A stretch of DNA of 34,903 bases from an uncultured Pelagibacteraceae bacterium. Its GTDB lineage: Bacteria; Pseudomonadota; Alphaproteobacteria; Pelagibacterales; Pelagibacteraceae. How positions within the stretch are numbered: position 1 is the stretch's first letter; each line of letters begins with the position of its first letter. Below the pieces are notes generated by a model. The model searched no databases and had not been told where the DNA came from. It saw nothing but the letters and a program-made list of their open reading frames with translations. The translations under genes and the position numbers were made by a program. The stretch is from the NCBI GenBank assembly GCA_902611405.1, contig CACLZL010000011.1:1-34903 (forward strand), written 5' to 3'. Shown piece by piece: positions 15,386 through 24,643 of this stretch.

Positions 15386-16210
15386 ATGAATAGAAGAAAA
15401 TTTTTATCTTATATGGGATGTGGATGTGGAAGTATTTTATTAACTTCATGCGCTACTGCTCCAATAACAGACAGAAAACAGTTAAAAATTGTTTCAGAAG
15501 CTAAACTTAATGCACAAGCAGCTCGAATTTATGAAAAAATTAAAGAAAAAGAAAAAATGAGCGATGACACAAAAACACTTAATGAAATAAAAGAAATTGG
15601 AAAAAGAATGGAAAATTCTATATCAGAATATTTTTTTAGGGAAGGATTAGAAGATCCAACTTTGAATTTTGAATGGGAATATATATTAATTGATAGAAAA
15701 AAGGTTAGAAATGCTTGGTGCATGCCAGGAGGAAAGATAGCTGTATATACTGGAATTCTAGATGCTACCAAAAATACAGATGGATTAGCTGCCGTAATGG
15801 GTCACGAAATTGCACATGCTGTTGCAAAACATTCTGTTGAAAGAGCTAGCAGAGTTAAACTTGTTAACACAAGCACAACTCTAATAGATATTTTTAGTGG
15901 CGGTAAATTATCTGAAGTTAATAGAGCTACAGGAGGATCTGTCGGTTTAATAACACAATTAGGATTATTAAATCCATTTAATAGAAGACAAGAAAGTGAA
16001 GCAGATTATTTAGGGATGATATTTTCCTCATTGTCAGGATATGACATAAGAGAAACTGTAAAAATTTGGGAAAGAATGAAAGAGCTTAACAAAGGCAAAG
16101 AGCCACCTCAATTTATGAGTACTCATCCATCATCGGATAACAGAATTAAAGATTTAAATGAAAAAATGAATGGAGTGATCTTAGATTATCCACCAATTGA
16201 AATAAGCTAA
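15386..16210 (+). CDS. M48-family metalloprotease lipoprotein, probable Tat substrate
   Basis: 274 residues. The zinc site is H140-E-I-A-H144 in MGHEIAHAVAKHS, with the third ligand probably E203 in RRQESEADYLG. FMSTHPSSDNRI near the end is typical of the BepA/LoiP/YcaL-type periplasmic M48 peptidases, which degrade misfolded outer-membrane proteins. The leader MNRRKFLSYMGCGCGSILLTSC combines a twin arginine (R3-R4, followed by K-F-L) with a lipobox ending at C22, so the protein is probably exported by Tat and lipidated. TatABC is encoded later in this window. A TATTAT at 15366-15371 could be its -10. It is convergent with tRNA-Lys, 9 bases away. Confidence 0.9.
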   Translation: MNRRKFLSYMGCGCGSILLTSCATAPITDRKQLKIVSEAKLNAQAARIYEKIKEKEKMSDDTKTLNEIKEIGKRMENSISEYFFREGLEDPTLNFEWEYILIDRKKVRNAWCMPGGKIAVYTGILDATKNTDGLAAVMGHEIAHAVAKHSVERASRVKLVNTSTTLIDIFSGGKLSEVNRATGGSVGLITQLGLLNPFNRRQESEADYLGMIFSSLSGYDIRETVKIWERMKELNKGKEPPQFMSTHPSSDNRIKDLNEKMNGVILDYPPIEIS

Positions 16211-16219
16211 ATCAATTAG

Positions 16220-16295
<76 letters not shown>

Positions 16296-16296
16296 A

Positions 16297-16332
16297 AAAC
16301 AATGATTCATTTTTTTAAAATGAACATTGTTT
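16297..16332. other. Strong dyad/hairpin between tgt and tRNA-Lys
   Basis: The arms 16297-16313 and 16317-16332 pair over 16 base pairs, with one bulged A at 16305 and a 3-base loop. The outer part is AAACAATG with CATTGTTT. It could be a terminator for tgt transcripts (a short T-run closes the stem on the minus strand), an RNA processing site, or an operator, because it overlaps the likely tRNA-Lys -10. The remaining spacer (16333-16449, to the end of tgt) shows only the promoter-like hexamers listed separately. Confidence 0.6.
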
Positions 16333-16359
16333 GTATATAGATAAAATTTTATTTTTCAA
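16332..16359 (-). promoter_or_regulatory. Candidate promoter of tRNA-Lys
   Basis: On the minus strand TTGAAA (16354-16359) and TATACA (16332-16337) are 16 bases apart, the same -35 and spacing as the candidate tRNA-Pro promoter. The start point would fall near 16325, inside the dyad, giving a leader of about 30 bases before the tRNA. Confidence 0.4.
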
Positions 16360-16449
16360 TTCGTTGTATTAAAAAAATATACCTAATTAACCTTATTAAA
16401 TTGATCATTTTGAGCAGATTAAGTTAACAAAATAGCACACCGTAAATAA

Positions 16450-17562
16450 CTACAACTTATCAATGTATTTATCGTGAAATTCATCAAAGGTTCCTGCACT
16501 AATATTTTTTCGGATTTCTGACATTAATTCCTGATAAAAATTTATGTTGTGTAATGTAAGGATCATAGAAGCCAAAATTTCGTTTGTATTAAATAAATGA
16601 TTTAAATAGTTTTTAGAATATTTATTCAAATTTAAATTTTGACAATTTGAGTCAAGAGGTTTGTTATCTTTCTGATATTGATTATTTTTAATGTTTATTC
16701 TACCTTTCCAGGTGAAGGCTAAACCTGTTCTTCCGGATCTAGTTGGTAGGACACAATCAAACATATCGATGCCTCTTTTGACAGCTCCCAAAATATCAGA
16801 GGGTGTTCCAACACCCATAAGATAGTGTGGTTTATTGATAGGTAAATGTTCCTTTAAATCATCTAGGACTTTAAACATTTCACTCTGAGTTTCACCAACT
16901 GCTAATCCTCCAATGGCATAACCATCAAATTTAAGTTTTAGTAGTTCTTGAAGTGATTTAATTCTTAAATCTTTAAATAATCCACCTTGCACAATTCCAA
17001 ATAAAGCTTTGTGTGGATTTGTACCGAATGCTTTTTTTGATCTTTTAGCCCAATAAATTGATAGATCCATCGATTTTTTTATAACATTATAGTCATTAGT
17101 CTTTTTTGGACACTCATCCATAATCATCACAATATCTGAATTTAATCCCAATTGAATTCTGATACTTTCCTCTGGGCTTAAATAAAATTTTTTTCCATCT
17201 ACATGTGAGTTAAATATTGCACCTTTCTCTCTATCGATTTTATTTAGTTTGGATAAAGACATTACTTGAAAGCCACCAGAGTCAGTTAAAATAGGGAGAT
17301 CACAATTCATAAAATCATGTAAGCCACCAGCTGATTGAATTCTTTCAACACCGGGTCTTATCATTAGGTGATAAGTATTTGAAAGTATAATTTCTGAACC
17401 AGTTTTTTTAATATCGTCTATAGTGCAAGCCTTCACAGTAGCTTGGGTACCAACTGGCATAAATGCTGGAGTTTGAATGTTACCACGATGTGTTTTAATT
17501 AATCCACATCTAGCAAACTTATCTTCTTTTAAAACATTAAAGGCAAATTTTTTAAATGCCAT
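16450..17562 (-). CDS. tgt: tRNA-guanine transglycosylase (queuine/preQ1 insertion)
   Basis: 370 residues, the standard bacterial length. The enzyme swaps guanine-34 of GUN-anticodon tRNAs for preQ1 in the queuosine pathway. The catalytic aspartates are D94 (LTDSGGFQVMSL) and D269 (MFDCVLPTRSGRTG). The substrate loop GIVQGGL and GYAIGGLAVGE are intact. The C-terminal zinc site is odd. The E. coli enzyme has Cys302, Cys304, Cys307 and His333; here these positions read C307, N309, L312 and H338 (LDSNCQNLNLNKYS, then TLHNINFYQ). Two of the three cysteines are gone while the flanking sequence aligns well. The gene is last in the ssb-gyrA-coaD-ppi chain. The queA gene that often accompanies it is not in this window. 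Confidence 0.95.
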   Translation of the reverse strand: MAFKKFAFNVLKEDKFARCGLIKTHRGNIQTPAFMPVGTQATVKACTIDDIKKTGSEIILSNTYHLMIRPGVERIQSAGGLHDFMNCDLPILTDSGGFQVMSLSKLNKIDREKGAIFNSHVDGKKFYLSPEESIRIQLGLNSDIVMIMDECPKKTNDYNVIKKSMDLSIYWAKRSKKAFGTNPHKALFGIVQGGLFKDLRIKSLQELLKLKFDGYAIGGLAVGETQSEMFKVLDDLKEHLPINKPHYLMGVGTPSDILGAVKRGIDMFDCVLPTRSGRTGLAFTWKGRINIKNNQYQKDNKPLDSNCQNLNLNKYSKNYLNHLFNTNEILASMILTLHNINFYQELMSEIRKNISAGTFDEFHDKYIDKL

Positions 17563-17571
17563 CTAAAAAAG

Positions 17572-18132
17572 TTACTTTGATTTAAAACTTAAAATTTTAT
17601 CTGGATCTTCAACAGCACCATTATTATTTTGATCACCCCTTTTAATATTGTCTACTAATTCCATACCCTCTATAACCTTTCCAAAAACTGTATATTGTCT
17701 ATCTAAAAAGGGTGCTGGTTGAAAACAAATAAAAAATTGACTATTGGCACTATTAGGATCTTGAGATCGCGCCATTGATAAAGTTCCTCTATCATGAGGC
17801 AAACTATTAAATTCCTGTTTTAAATCTGGCAAGTCTGAACCACCCATACCAGCTCTTCTAAGATCATAATCTTTTGATTCTGAATTTCCAAATTTAACAT
17901 CACCTGTTTGAGCCATAAATCCATCTATAACTCTATGAAAAACAACATTATCGTATTTACCACTATTTGCTAGTTCCATTATTCTTTTTACGTGATTTGG
18001 TGCAACATCTTCAAATAATTCTATTTTAACGTCACCATCTTTTAGTTTTAAAATCATTATATTCTCCTCAGCTATTGATTGATTATTAATAAAAAAAAAC
18101 AAAATAAAAATTTTAAATAAAATTTTACTCAT
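17572..18132 (-). CDS. Cyclophilin-type peptidyl-prolyl isomerase, exported
   Basis: 186 residues. A signal peptide (1-21, cut after QSIA) precedes the cyclophilin domain, so it probably acts in the periplasm on newly exported proteins. The active-site blocks are VVFHRVIDGFMAQTGD, LSMARSQDPNSANSQFFICF and FLDRQYTVFGKVIEGM. The usual active-site Arg (FHRVI), Gln and Phe (SQFFI) are present. The start ATG overlaps the stop of coaD by 8 bases (ATGAGTAA). An internal Met at residue 26 would give a cytoplasmic form without the leader, but the leader and the overlap favour the longer start. Cyclophilins at this place in the ssb-gyrA-coaD cluster are common in alphaproteobacteria. Confidence 0.93.
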   Translation of the reverse strand: MSKILFKIFILFFFINNQSIAEENIMILKLKDGDVKIELFEDVAPNHVKRIMELANSGKYDNVVFHRVIDGFMAQTGDVKFGNSESKDYDLRRAGMGGSDLPDLKQEFNSLPHDRGTLSMARSQDPNSANSQFFICFQPAPFLDRQYTVFGKVIEGMELVDNIKRGDQNNNGAVEDPDKILSFKSK

Positions 18133-18619
18133 ATTTATTTTTTAAAGATTTAATTGTACTTTTAGTAGTAAATTTTCTTATATCACCTTTTAATTTGACT
18201 ATATCTTTTACAAATCTTGATGAAATTATTTGATTTTCAACATCAGACATTAAAAATATTGTTTCTATATTTTGGTTTAATTTTCTATTCATACCAGCTA
18301 ATTGGAATTCATACTCAAAATCAGATACTGCTCTTAAACCCCTTAAAATAATGTTTGATTTATATTTTTTGCATAAATCTGTTGTTAAAGAACCAAAGGA
18401 AACTACGTCAATTTTTTTTTTATTTAATTTAAGATCTTTAAATAAAGCTTTATTAACTATCTCGATTCTTTCATCAGAATTAAATAAATAATTTTTATTA
18501 CTTTCATCAGAGACACCGACTATAATTTTGTCAAATAATTTTAGTGCTTTTTTTATAACATCGATGTGACCGAAAGTAATAGGATCAAAAGTTCCTGGAT
18601 AAATTACTGTTTTATTCAT
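18125..18619 (-). CDS. coaD: Phosphopantetheine adenylyltransferase
   Basis: 164 residues, normal for the family (E. coli 159). It transfers AMP from ATP to 4'-phosphopantetheine, the penultimate step of coenzyme A synthesis. The nucleotidyltransferase motif is YPGTFDPITFGHIDVI with H18 in the TxGH position. ILRGLRAVSDFEYEFQLAGMNR (about 94-115) and the C-terminal ISSRFVKDIVKLKGD are family signatures. The start overlaps the gyrA stop by one base (TAATG), and the stop overlaps the cyclophilin start by 8. Confidence 0.97.
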   Translation of the reverse strand: MNKTVIYPGTFDPITFGHIDVIKKALKLFDKIIVGVSDESNKNYLFNSDERIEIVNKALFKDLKLNKKKIDVVSFGSLTTDLCKKYKSNIILRGLRAVSDFEYEFQLAGMNRKLNQNIETIFLMSDVENQIISSRFVKDIVKLKGDIRKFTTKSTIKSLKNKYE

Positions 18620-21198
18620 TAAATTAAATTATCATCAATTTTGATAGCTGAAACAACTTTTTCTTCACCCGATAACTTAATTATTCTTACTCCTTGCGTA
18701 TTTCTTCCTGCAGTTCTTATTTCTTTTACAGCAACTCTAATTACTCTACCTTTGTTAGTAGATATTAAAATTTCATCTCCCTCATAAACCGGGAATGATG
18801 ATGTAATATTACCATTTCTTGGGGAGTTTACTATTCCTATAATTCCTTTTCCACCTCTGTTAGTAACTCTATAATCTATATGAGAGGTTTTTTTTCCATA
18901 ACCATTTTCACTTATTGATAAAACAAATTTCTCTTTTGCTTTAATTTCAGATTTTTCATCTTTTGTTTTTTTTCCATTTTTTTTTGTTTTATCATTATCA
19001 ATAACTGATAATGATACAATTTGATCGTTAGGTGCTAACTCTATCCCTTTAATTCCTTTAGATGATCTGCCTTTAAAAACTCTTAATTTTTTAGCTTCGA
19101 ATCTTATGCATTTACCAAACTTCGTACTCAAAATTACATCTTGGTCATCTTTACAAATTTTAACACCAACAATTTTATCATTATTGTCTAATTTCATTGC
19201 AATTTTTCCAGATGCATTAATTGACGAAAAATCCTCTAAACTATTTTTTCTTACTTTTCCTTGAGCTGTAGCAAAAATAATTTGATAATTTTTTAAATCT
19301 GTTTCTTCCTCTGGCATTGGCATAATTGAGCTTATTGCCTGATGACTCTTTAAGGGTAAAATATTAAATAAAGACTTTCCTTTTGATGAGGATGATCCTT
19401 CTGGGATTTTCCATGCTTTAATCTTGTAAACTAAACCCTCAGTAGAAAAGAATAGAACTGAAGTATGAGTATTTACTGATAATGTTTGAACAACAGAATC
19501 TTGATCTCTAGTTGTTATGCCTGATTTCCCCTTACCACCTCTTTTTTGTTTTTTTACTCCATCCAATGAATCTCTTTTTATGTATCCTTGTAATGTAACT
19601 GTAATTATTACCGATTGTTTTTGGATTGTTTCCTCAATATCGTAGTTTAAAACAGCATCAATAATTTTAGTTCTTCTTGGAATAGCAAATTTCTCTTTAA
19701 TATTTTTTAATTCTTCGCTGATTACTTTTAAAAGTTCTTTTTTTGATGAAATAATCTTTTTATATTTGATGATTAATTCAGCTAATTTTTTAATTTCAAC
19801 TTCAATCTCATTTATTCCTAATGCAGTTAATTTTTGAAGTCTTAATTCTAAAATAGCTAAAACTTGTGGTTCGGATAAAGAATATAGGTTTTTACCTTTT
19901 TTTCCCTCTACTAAAGAAATTAATTTTCGAGATTTATTTATTTTCCATTTAGTTTTTAAAATTGATATTTTAGCATCATCGGGCGTTTTAGATGATCGAA
20001 TAATTTTTATTATTTTATCTAGATTTTCGACTGACACTGATAATCCGATTAAAATATGTGCTCGTTCTTCAGCTTTATGAAGATCAAATTTAGTTTTCTT
20101 AATAACTACATCTTCTCTAAAAGTTAAAAAATTAGATAAAAAATCTTTTAAAGTACACGTTTGAGGTTTTCCCTCAACAATAGCTAAAGTATTAAAACCA
20201 AACGAACTTTCTATTTGAGTGTTTTTATATAATTGTCTCTTTATAGTTTCTGGTTCTACACCGTTTCTTAAATCTATTGCCACTCTAATACCTTCTCTAT
20301 TCGATTCGTCTCGAATATCTCTTATACCTTCTATCTTTTTTTCTCTTACTAACTGAGCAATCCTTTCGTTTAAAACAGATTTGTTAACTTGATACGGTAT
20401 TGAAGTTATTACCAGTCTTTCACGACCATTTTTTTGTTGTTCAATTGAGATTTCACCTCTTATCTTAAATGAGCCTCTTCCATTATTATACCCTTGTTTA
20501 ATTATATCTTTACCTATAATTACACCACCAGTTGGAAAATCTGGACCAGGTATATGTTTCATTAACTCTCTAATTTTAATATCTTTATTATCTATTAAGG
20601 CCAAAGTACCATCAATAATTTCACCTAAATTGTGAGGAGGTATACTTGTTGCCATACCAACAGCGATCCCACCTGCTCCATTTACTAATAAATTTGGAAA
20701 CTGTGCTGGTAAAACACCAGGTTCTTTCTCAGTTTCATCGTAATTGCTTTTAAAAGTAATTGTATTTTTTTCAATATCATCAATCAGAAATTGAGAAACT
20801 TTCGACAAACGAGTTTCAGTATATCTCATTGCTGCAGCTGGATCACCATCTATAGATCCAAAATTTCCTTGACCTTGGATTAATGGTAAGCTCATAGAAA
20901 AATCTTGCACCATTCTAACCAAAGCATCATAAACAGACTGATCACCATGGGGGTGATATTTACCAATAACGTCTCCGACTATTCTTGCAGATTTTCTAAA
21001 TTGTTTAGACCAATCATATCCACCTTTGTACATTGCATATAAAATTCTTCTATGAACAGGTTTTAATCCGTCTCTTACATCAGGAAGTGCTCGACTTACA
21101 ATTACACTCATTGCATAGGACAGATATGATGAGCTCATCTCATCATGCATTGAGATTAATTTTATATTTTTATCTTTTAACTCTTCAGTATTTTTCAT
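18619..21198 (-). CDS. gyrA: DNA gyrase subunit A
   Basis: 859 residues. GyrA cuts and rejoins DNA in the supercoiling reaction with GyrB. The catalytic tyrosine is Y126 in [13 protein letters not shown]. The N-terminal block [20 protein letters not shown] and the [15 protein letters not shown] region are typical. At the position of E. coli Ser83, the main quinolone contact, there is Gln (Q87), with D91 at the place of Asp87. The C-terminal domain has the six-blade repeats and a GyrA-box ([10 protein letters not shown]), which sets it apart from ParC. A lysine-rich insert lies near 745-760. It follows ssb by 5 bases. Confidence 0.97.
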   Translation of the reverse strand: MKNTEELKDKNIKLISMHDEMSSSYLSYAMSVIVSRALPDVRDGLKPVHRRILYAMYKGGYDWSKQFRKSARIVGDVIGKYHPHGDQSVYDALVRMVQDFSMSLPLIQGQGNFGSIDGDPAAAMRYTETRLSKVSQFLIDDIEKNTITFKSNYDETEKEPGVLPAQFPNLLVNGAGGIAVGMATSIPPHNLGEIIDGTLALIDNKDIKIRELMKHIPGPDFPTGGVIIGKDIIKQGYNNGRGSFKIRGEISIEQQKNGRERLVITSIPYQVNKSVLNERIAQLVREKKIEGIRDIRDESNREGIRVAIDLRNGVEPETIKRQLYKNTQIESSFGFNTLAIVEGKPQTCTLKDFLSNFLTFREDVVIKKTKFDLHKAEERAHILIGLSVSVENLDKIIKIIRSSKTPDDAKISILKTKWKINKSRKLISLVEGKKGKNLYSLSEPQVLAILELRLQKLTALGINEIEVEIKKLAELIIKYKKIISSKKELLKVISEELKNIKEKFAIPRRTKIIDAVLNYDIEETIQKQSVIITVTLQGYIKRDSLDGVKKQKRGGKGKSGITTRDQDSVVQTLSVNTHTSVLFFSTEGLVYKIKAWKIPEGSSSSKGKSLFNILPLKSHQAISSIMPMPEEETDLKNYQIIFATAQGKVRKNSLEDFSSINASGKIAMKLDNNDKIVGVKICKDDQDVILSTKFGKCIRFEAKKLRVFKGRSSKGIKGIELAPNDQIVSLSVIDNDKTKKNGKKTKDEKSEIKAKEKFVLSISENGYGKKTSHIDYRVTNRGGKGIIGIVNSPRNGNITSSFPVYEGDEILISTNKGRVIRVAVKEIRTAGRNTQGVRIIKLSGEEKVVSAIKIDDNLI

Positions 21199-21203
21199 AG
21201 AAA

Positions 21204-21653
21204 TTAAAATGGAATTTCATCATCCATATCCGACACTTGAGAAGAATCCTCAATATTATTTTGTTGAGTTGTGTCATTTTGAATTCCACCGCCAGAATTT
21301 CCTCCACCCAACATTGTTAGTGAAGAATTATAACCCTGTATAACTATTTCAGTTGAGTATTTATCTTGTCCTGATTGTTCGTCTTTCCATTTTCTTGTCG
21401 TAAGTTGTCCTTCAACATAAACTTGAGCACCTTTTTTTAAATATTGTTGTACAACATTTACTAAACCTTCGTTAAATACAACTACACGGTGCCACTCTGT
21501 TTTTTCTTTTCTTTCTCCTGTGTTTTTATCTTTCCAGGATTGACTTGTTGCGAGGCTTAATCTGGCTACACTTTTGCCATTTACCATTTGCTTAATTTCA
21601 GGATCTGCGCCCAAACGACCAATTAATAATACTTTATTTAAACTTCCAGCCAT
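21204..21653 (-). CDS. ssb: Single-stranded DNA-binding protein
   Basis: 149 residues. An OB-fold (about 4-112) begins [18 protein letters not shown] and includes the [26 protein letters not shown] block. A short Gly/Asn/Gln-rich linker leads to the acidic tip DMDDEIPF, the conserved peptide that recruits repair and replication partners such as RecG. It is the first gene of the ssb-gyrA-coaD-ppi-tgt chain and is divergent from uvrA over an 88-base spacer, an arrangement shared with many proteobacteria. No Shine-Dalgarno sequence is seen. Confidence 0.97.
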   Translation of the reverse strand: MAGSLNKVLLIGRLGADPEIKQMVNGKSVARLSLATSQSWKDKNTGERKEKTEWHRVVVFNEGLVNVVQQYLKKGAQVYVEGQLTTRKWKDEQSGQDKYSTEIVIQGYNSSLTMLGGGNSGGGIQNDTTQQNNIEDSSQVSDMDDEIPF

Positions 21654-21683
21654 AATATTTAATATTTGTTAAATTAGTTAATT

Positions 21684-21702
21684 AGAATTATATCACAATT
21701 CT
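21684..21702. promoter_or_regulatory. Inverted repeat over the ssb promoter, in the ssb-uvrA spacer
   Basis: AGAATT and AATTCT form 6-base perfect arms around a 7-base centre. The dyad covers the candidate ssb -10 element, so a bound protein would block that promoter. It does not match the alphaproteobacterial LexA direct repeat (GTTC-N7-GTTC). The match may be chance in A+T-rich DNA. Confidence 0.35.
21687..21695 (-). promoter_or_regulatory. Extended -10 promoter of ssb
   Basis: On the minus strand TGA is followed by a perfect TATAAT, an extended -10 element. A weak -35 (TTAATA, 21709-21714) lies 16 bases upstream. The predicted start is about 27 bases before the ssb ATG. Confidence 0.5.
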
Positions 21703-21741
21703 TCTGAATATTAATTTTATTAACTCAAAGCAACTAAAATT

Positions 21742-24594
21742 ATGATGAAAAAGATAGTTATTAAGGGCGCTAAAGAACATAATTTGAAGAATATTACTGT
21801 AGAGATTCCGAAAGACAAATTTGTAGTCATAACGGGTCTATCAGGGTCTGGAAAATCGTCTTTAGCTTTTGATACTATCTACGCGGAAGGTCAAAGGAGA
21901 TATGTTGAGAGTTTATCCGCATATGCACGTCAGTTTTTAGATAAAATGAAAAAACCAAATGTTGATTTAATCGAAGGATTAAGTCCAGCTATCGCAATAG
22001 AACAAAAAAATACTTCAAAAAATCCTAGATCTACTGTTGCAACTGTAACTGAAATTTATGATTACATGAGGGTGTTATATGCTAGAGCAGGTATCCCTTA
22101 CTCGCCATTTACAGGTAAACCAATAACCTCACAAACAATTACACAAATAGTAGATTTGGTTAAAAAATTACCAAAAAAATCAACAATATATATTTTCGCT
22201 CCGGTGGTAAGAGGTCGTAAGGGTGAATATAAAAAAGATATTTTAAGTTACAAAAGAAGAGGATTTAGAAAAATTAAAATTGATAATGTTTTATATGATA
22301 TTGAAAAATCACCTAATCTAGATAAAAAACTTAAACATGATATTTCAGTCTTAGTCGATAGAGTAGTTTTAAATTCAAAACTTGGAAATAGATTAGCTGA
22401 AAGTATTGAAACAGCAGTAAATTTAGCTAACGGTTTAGTGTTTGTTGAATATGAAGATGAAACACTCCCTCAAAAATTTAGAAAAATAGAAAAATTAATT
22501 TACTCTACAAAGTTTGCTTGCCCTGAGAGTGGTTTTACAATTGAGGAAATTGAGCCAAGACTTTTTTCATTTAACAGTCCCTATGGTGCTTGTGAAGAGT
22601 GTGAAGGTATTGGTATGAAGTTAAATGTTGATCCAAATTTAGTTGTTCCTGATGAAAGAAAAAGTTTAGCAGATGGAGCAATTGAACCTTGGTCAAAATC
22701 AACCACATTATATTATGCTCAAACTTTAGCATCTTTAGCAAAACATTATGGTTTTTCTTTAGATGAAAAATGGAAAAAATTACACAAAAAAATTAAAGAT
22801 ATTATTCTTTATGGTTCAGATGAAGATGAAATTAAATTTAATTATGATGATGGTTATGAGAAATATTCTTATAAAAAAACATTTGAGGGTGTAATTAATA
22901 ATCTTGAAAGGAGATTTTTAGAGTCTGATAGCGAATGGAAAAGAGAAGCTATTGCTGAATATCAATCTGATACTCCATGTGAAGCGTGCAATGGTGACAG
23001 ATTAAAAGAGGAAGCACTATGTATTAAAATAAATGATCTTAATATTAGTGAAGTAACAAAAAAATCTATTTTAGATGCAGCAGAATGGTTTAAGAATTTA
23101 GAAAATAATCTTGATAAAAGACAATTTAAAATTGCTGAACATGTTTTAAAAGAAATAAATGAAAGATTAAATTTTTTACTAAATGTTGGTTTAGACTATT
23201 TAACATTATCTAGGGAATCTGGAACTTTATCAGGTGGTGAAGCTCAAAGAATAAGATTGGCTTCTCAGATTGGATCTGGACTAACAGGTGTATTATATGT
23301 TTTGGATGAACCTTCAATTGGATTACATCAAAAAGATAATGTGAAGCTTATTAACGCATTAAAAAGATTACGAGATCTTGGCAATACCGTTATTGTTGTT
23401 GAGCATGATACTGAGACAATGGAAAATGCAGATCATATTATTGATCTAGGTCCTGAAGCTGGAAGTAACGGTGGAGAGATAACAGCGCAAGGATCATATG
23501 AAGAAATTAAAAAAGATAAAAATAGTATTACGGGTCAATATCTTGCAAATAAAAAAACAATCGAAATTCCTAAAATTAGACGTTTAGCTAAAAATGGTAG
23601 GTTTGTCGAAATCAATGGTGCAAGTGGAAATAATCTAAATAATGTAAATCTTAAAATTCCTACTGGAACTTTTACTTGTGTCACTGGTGTCTCTGGCAGT
23701 GGAAAATCTACACTAATATTACAAACTCTATTTCATGCCTTAAATTTAACTTTAAACAATAAAGCAAGAAAAACACCTAAATCATTTACAGGATATAAAG
23801 GAGTAGAATTAATTGATAAAATAATTGATATTGACCAATCTCCTATTGGTAGAACACCTAGATCAAATCCAGCAACATATACAGGAGCCTTTGGGCCCAT
23901 CAGAGATTGGTTTACAAGTCTACCAGAATCTAAAACTAGAGGATATAAACCAGGAAGATTTTCTTTCAATGTAAAAGGTGGTAGATGTGAAGTTTGTGAG
24001 GGTGATGGTGTAATAACATATGAAATGCATTTTTTACCTGATGTTTATATACAGTGTGATGAGTGTAAGGGAACTAGGTACAATAGAGAAACTTTGGAGA
24101 TTAAATTTAAAGGTAAAAGTATTGCTGATGTATTAGATATGTCAGTTGATGAAGGTTGTGAATATTTTGAAAATATATCAAATATAAAAACAAAATTATT
24201 AACTCTTAAAAAAGTTGGACTGGGTTATATAAAAATTGGTCAACAAGCAACAACACTATCAGGTGGTGAAGCTCAAAGAATTAAGTTAGCAAAAGAATTA
24301 TCAAAGAGATCAACTGGAAAAACAATGTATATATTAGATGAACCGACTACAGGTTTGCATCAACATGATATTAAAAAACTTTTGGAAATACTTCACACAT
24401 TCGTAAAACTTGGGAACACGGTGGTAGTTATCGAGCATAATTTAGATGTAATTAAAACGGCAGATTACATTGTAGATATGGGGCCTGAAGGTGGTGTAAA
24501 AGGTGGTAATATTGTCGCCGAAGGTAAACCCGAGGAAGTATGCAAAGTTAAAGGAAGTTACACAGGTCAATTTTTGAAACCTCTTCTAGCTTAG
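21742..24594 (+). CDS. uvrA: UvrABC excinuclease subunit A
   Basis: 950 residues, the standard length. UvrA is the damage-sensing ABC-type ATPase of nucleotide excision repair. Both nucleotide-binding halves are complete: Walker [10 protein letters not shown] (about 33-41) and GVSGSGKST in the second half, and two LSGGEAQRI signatures (followed by RLA and KLA). The second zinc finger has all four cysteines (CEVC and CDEC). In the first, the opening CxxC reads CPES, so one cysteine is Ser, while the closing CEEC is intact; I recall this variant as common in alphaproteobacterial UvrA. Tandem ATGs at 21742 and 21745 are equally good starts. Confidence 0.97.
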   Translation: MMKKIVIKGAKEHNLKNITVEIPKDKFVVITGLSGSGKSSLAFDTIYAEGQRRYVESLSAYARQFLDKMKKPNVDLIEGLSPAIAIEQKNTSKNPRSTVATVTEIYDYMRVLYARAGIPYSPFTGKPITSQTITQIVDLVKKLPKKSTIYIFAPVVRGRKGEYKKDILSYKRRGFRKIKIDNVLYDIEKSPNLDKKLKHDISVLVDRVVLNSKLGNRLAESIETAVNLANGLVFVEYEDETLPQKFRKIEKLIYSTKFACPESGFTIEEIEPRLFSFNSPYGACEECEGIGMKLNVDPNLVVPDERKSLADGAIEPWSKSTTLYYAQTLASLAKHYGFSLDEKWKKLHKKIKDIILYGSDEDEIKFNYDDGYEKYSYKKTFEGVINNLERRFLESDSEWKREAIAEYQSDTPCEACNGDRLKEEALCIKINDLNISEVTKKSILDAAEWFKNLENNLDKRQFKIAEHVLKEINERLNFLLNVGLDYLTLSRESGTLSGGEAQRIRLASQIGSGLTGVLYVLDEPSIGLHQKDNVKLINALKRLRDLGNTVIVVEHDTETMENADHIIDLGPEAGSNGGEITAQGSYEEIKKDKNSITGQYLANKKTIEIPKIRRLAKNGRFVEINGASGNNLNNVNLKIPTGTFTCVTGVSGSGKSTLILQTLFHALNLTLNNKARKTPKSFTGYKGVELIDKIIDIDQSPIGRTPRSNPATYTGAFGPIRDWFTSLPESKTRGYKPGRFSFNVKGGRCEVCEGDGVITYEMHFLPDVYIQCDECKGTRYNRETLEIKFKGKSIADVLDMSVDEGCEYFENISNIKTKLLTLKKVGLGYIKIGQQATTLSGGEAQRIKLAKELSKRSTGKTMYILDEPTTGLHQHDIKKLLEILHTFVKLGNTVVVIEHNLDVIKTADYIVDMGPEGGVKGGNIVAEGKPEEVCKVKGSYTGQFLKPLLA

Positions 24595-24643
24595 ATTTAA
24601 GAACTTAAAATTTTTTTAAAATTAGTGTATAGTTAGATGAATC

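Noticed and set aside
21654..21741. LexA (SOS) box between ssb and uvrA
   Set aside because: No GTTC-N7-GTTC or GAAC-N4-GTTC is present. A GTTA repeat near 21670 has the wrong spacing.
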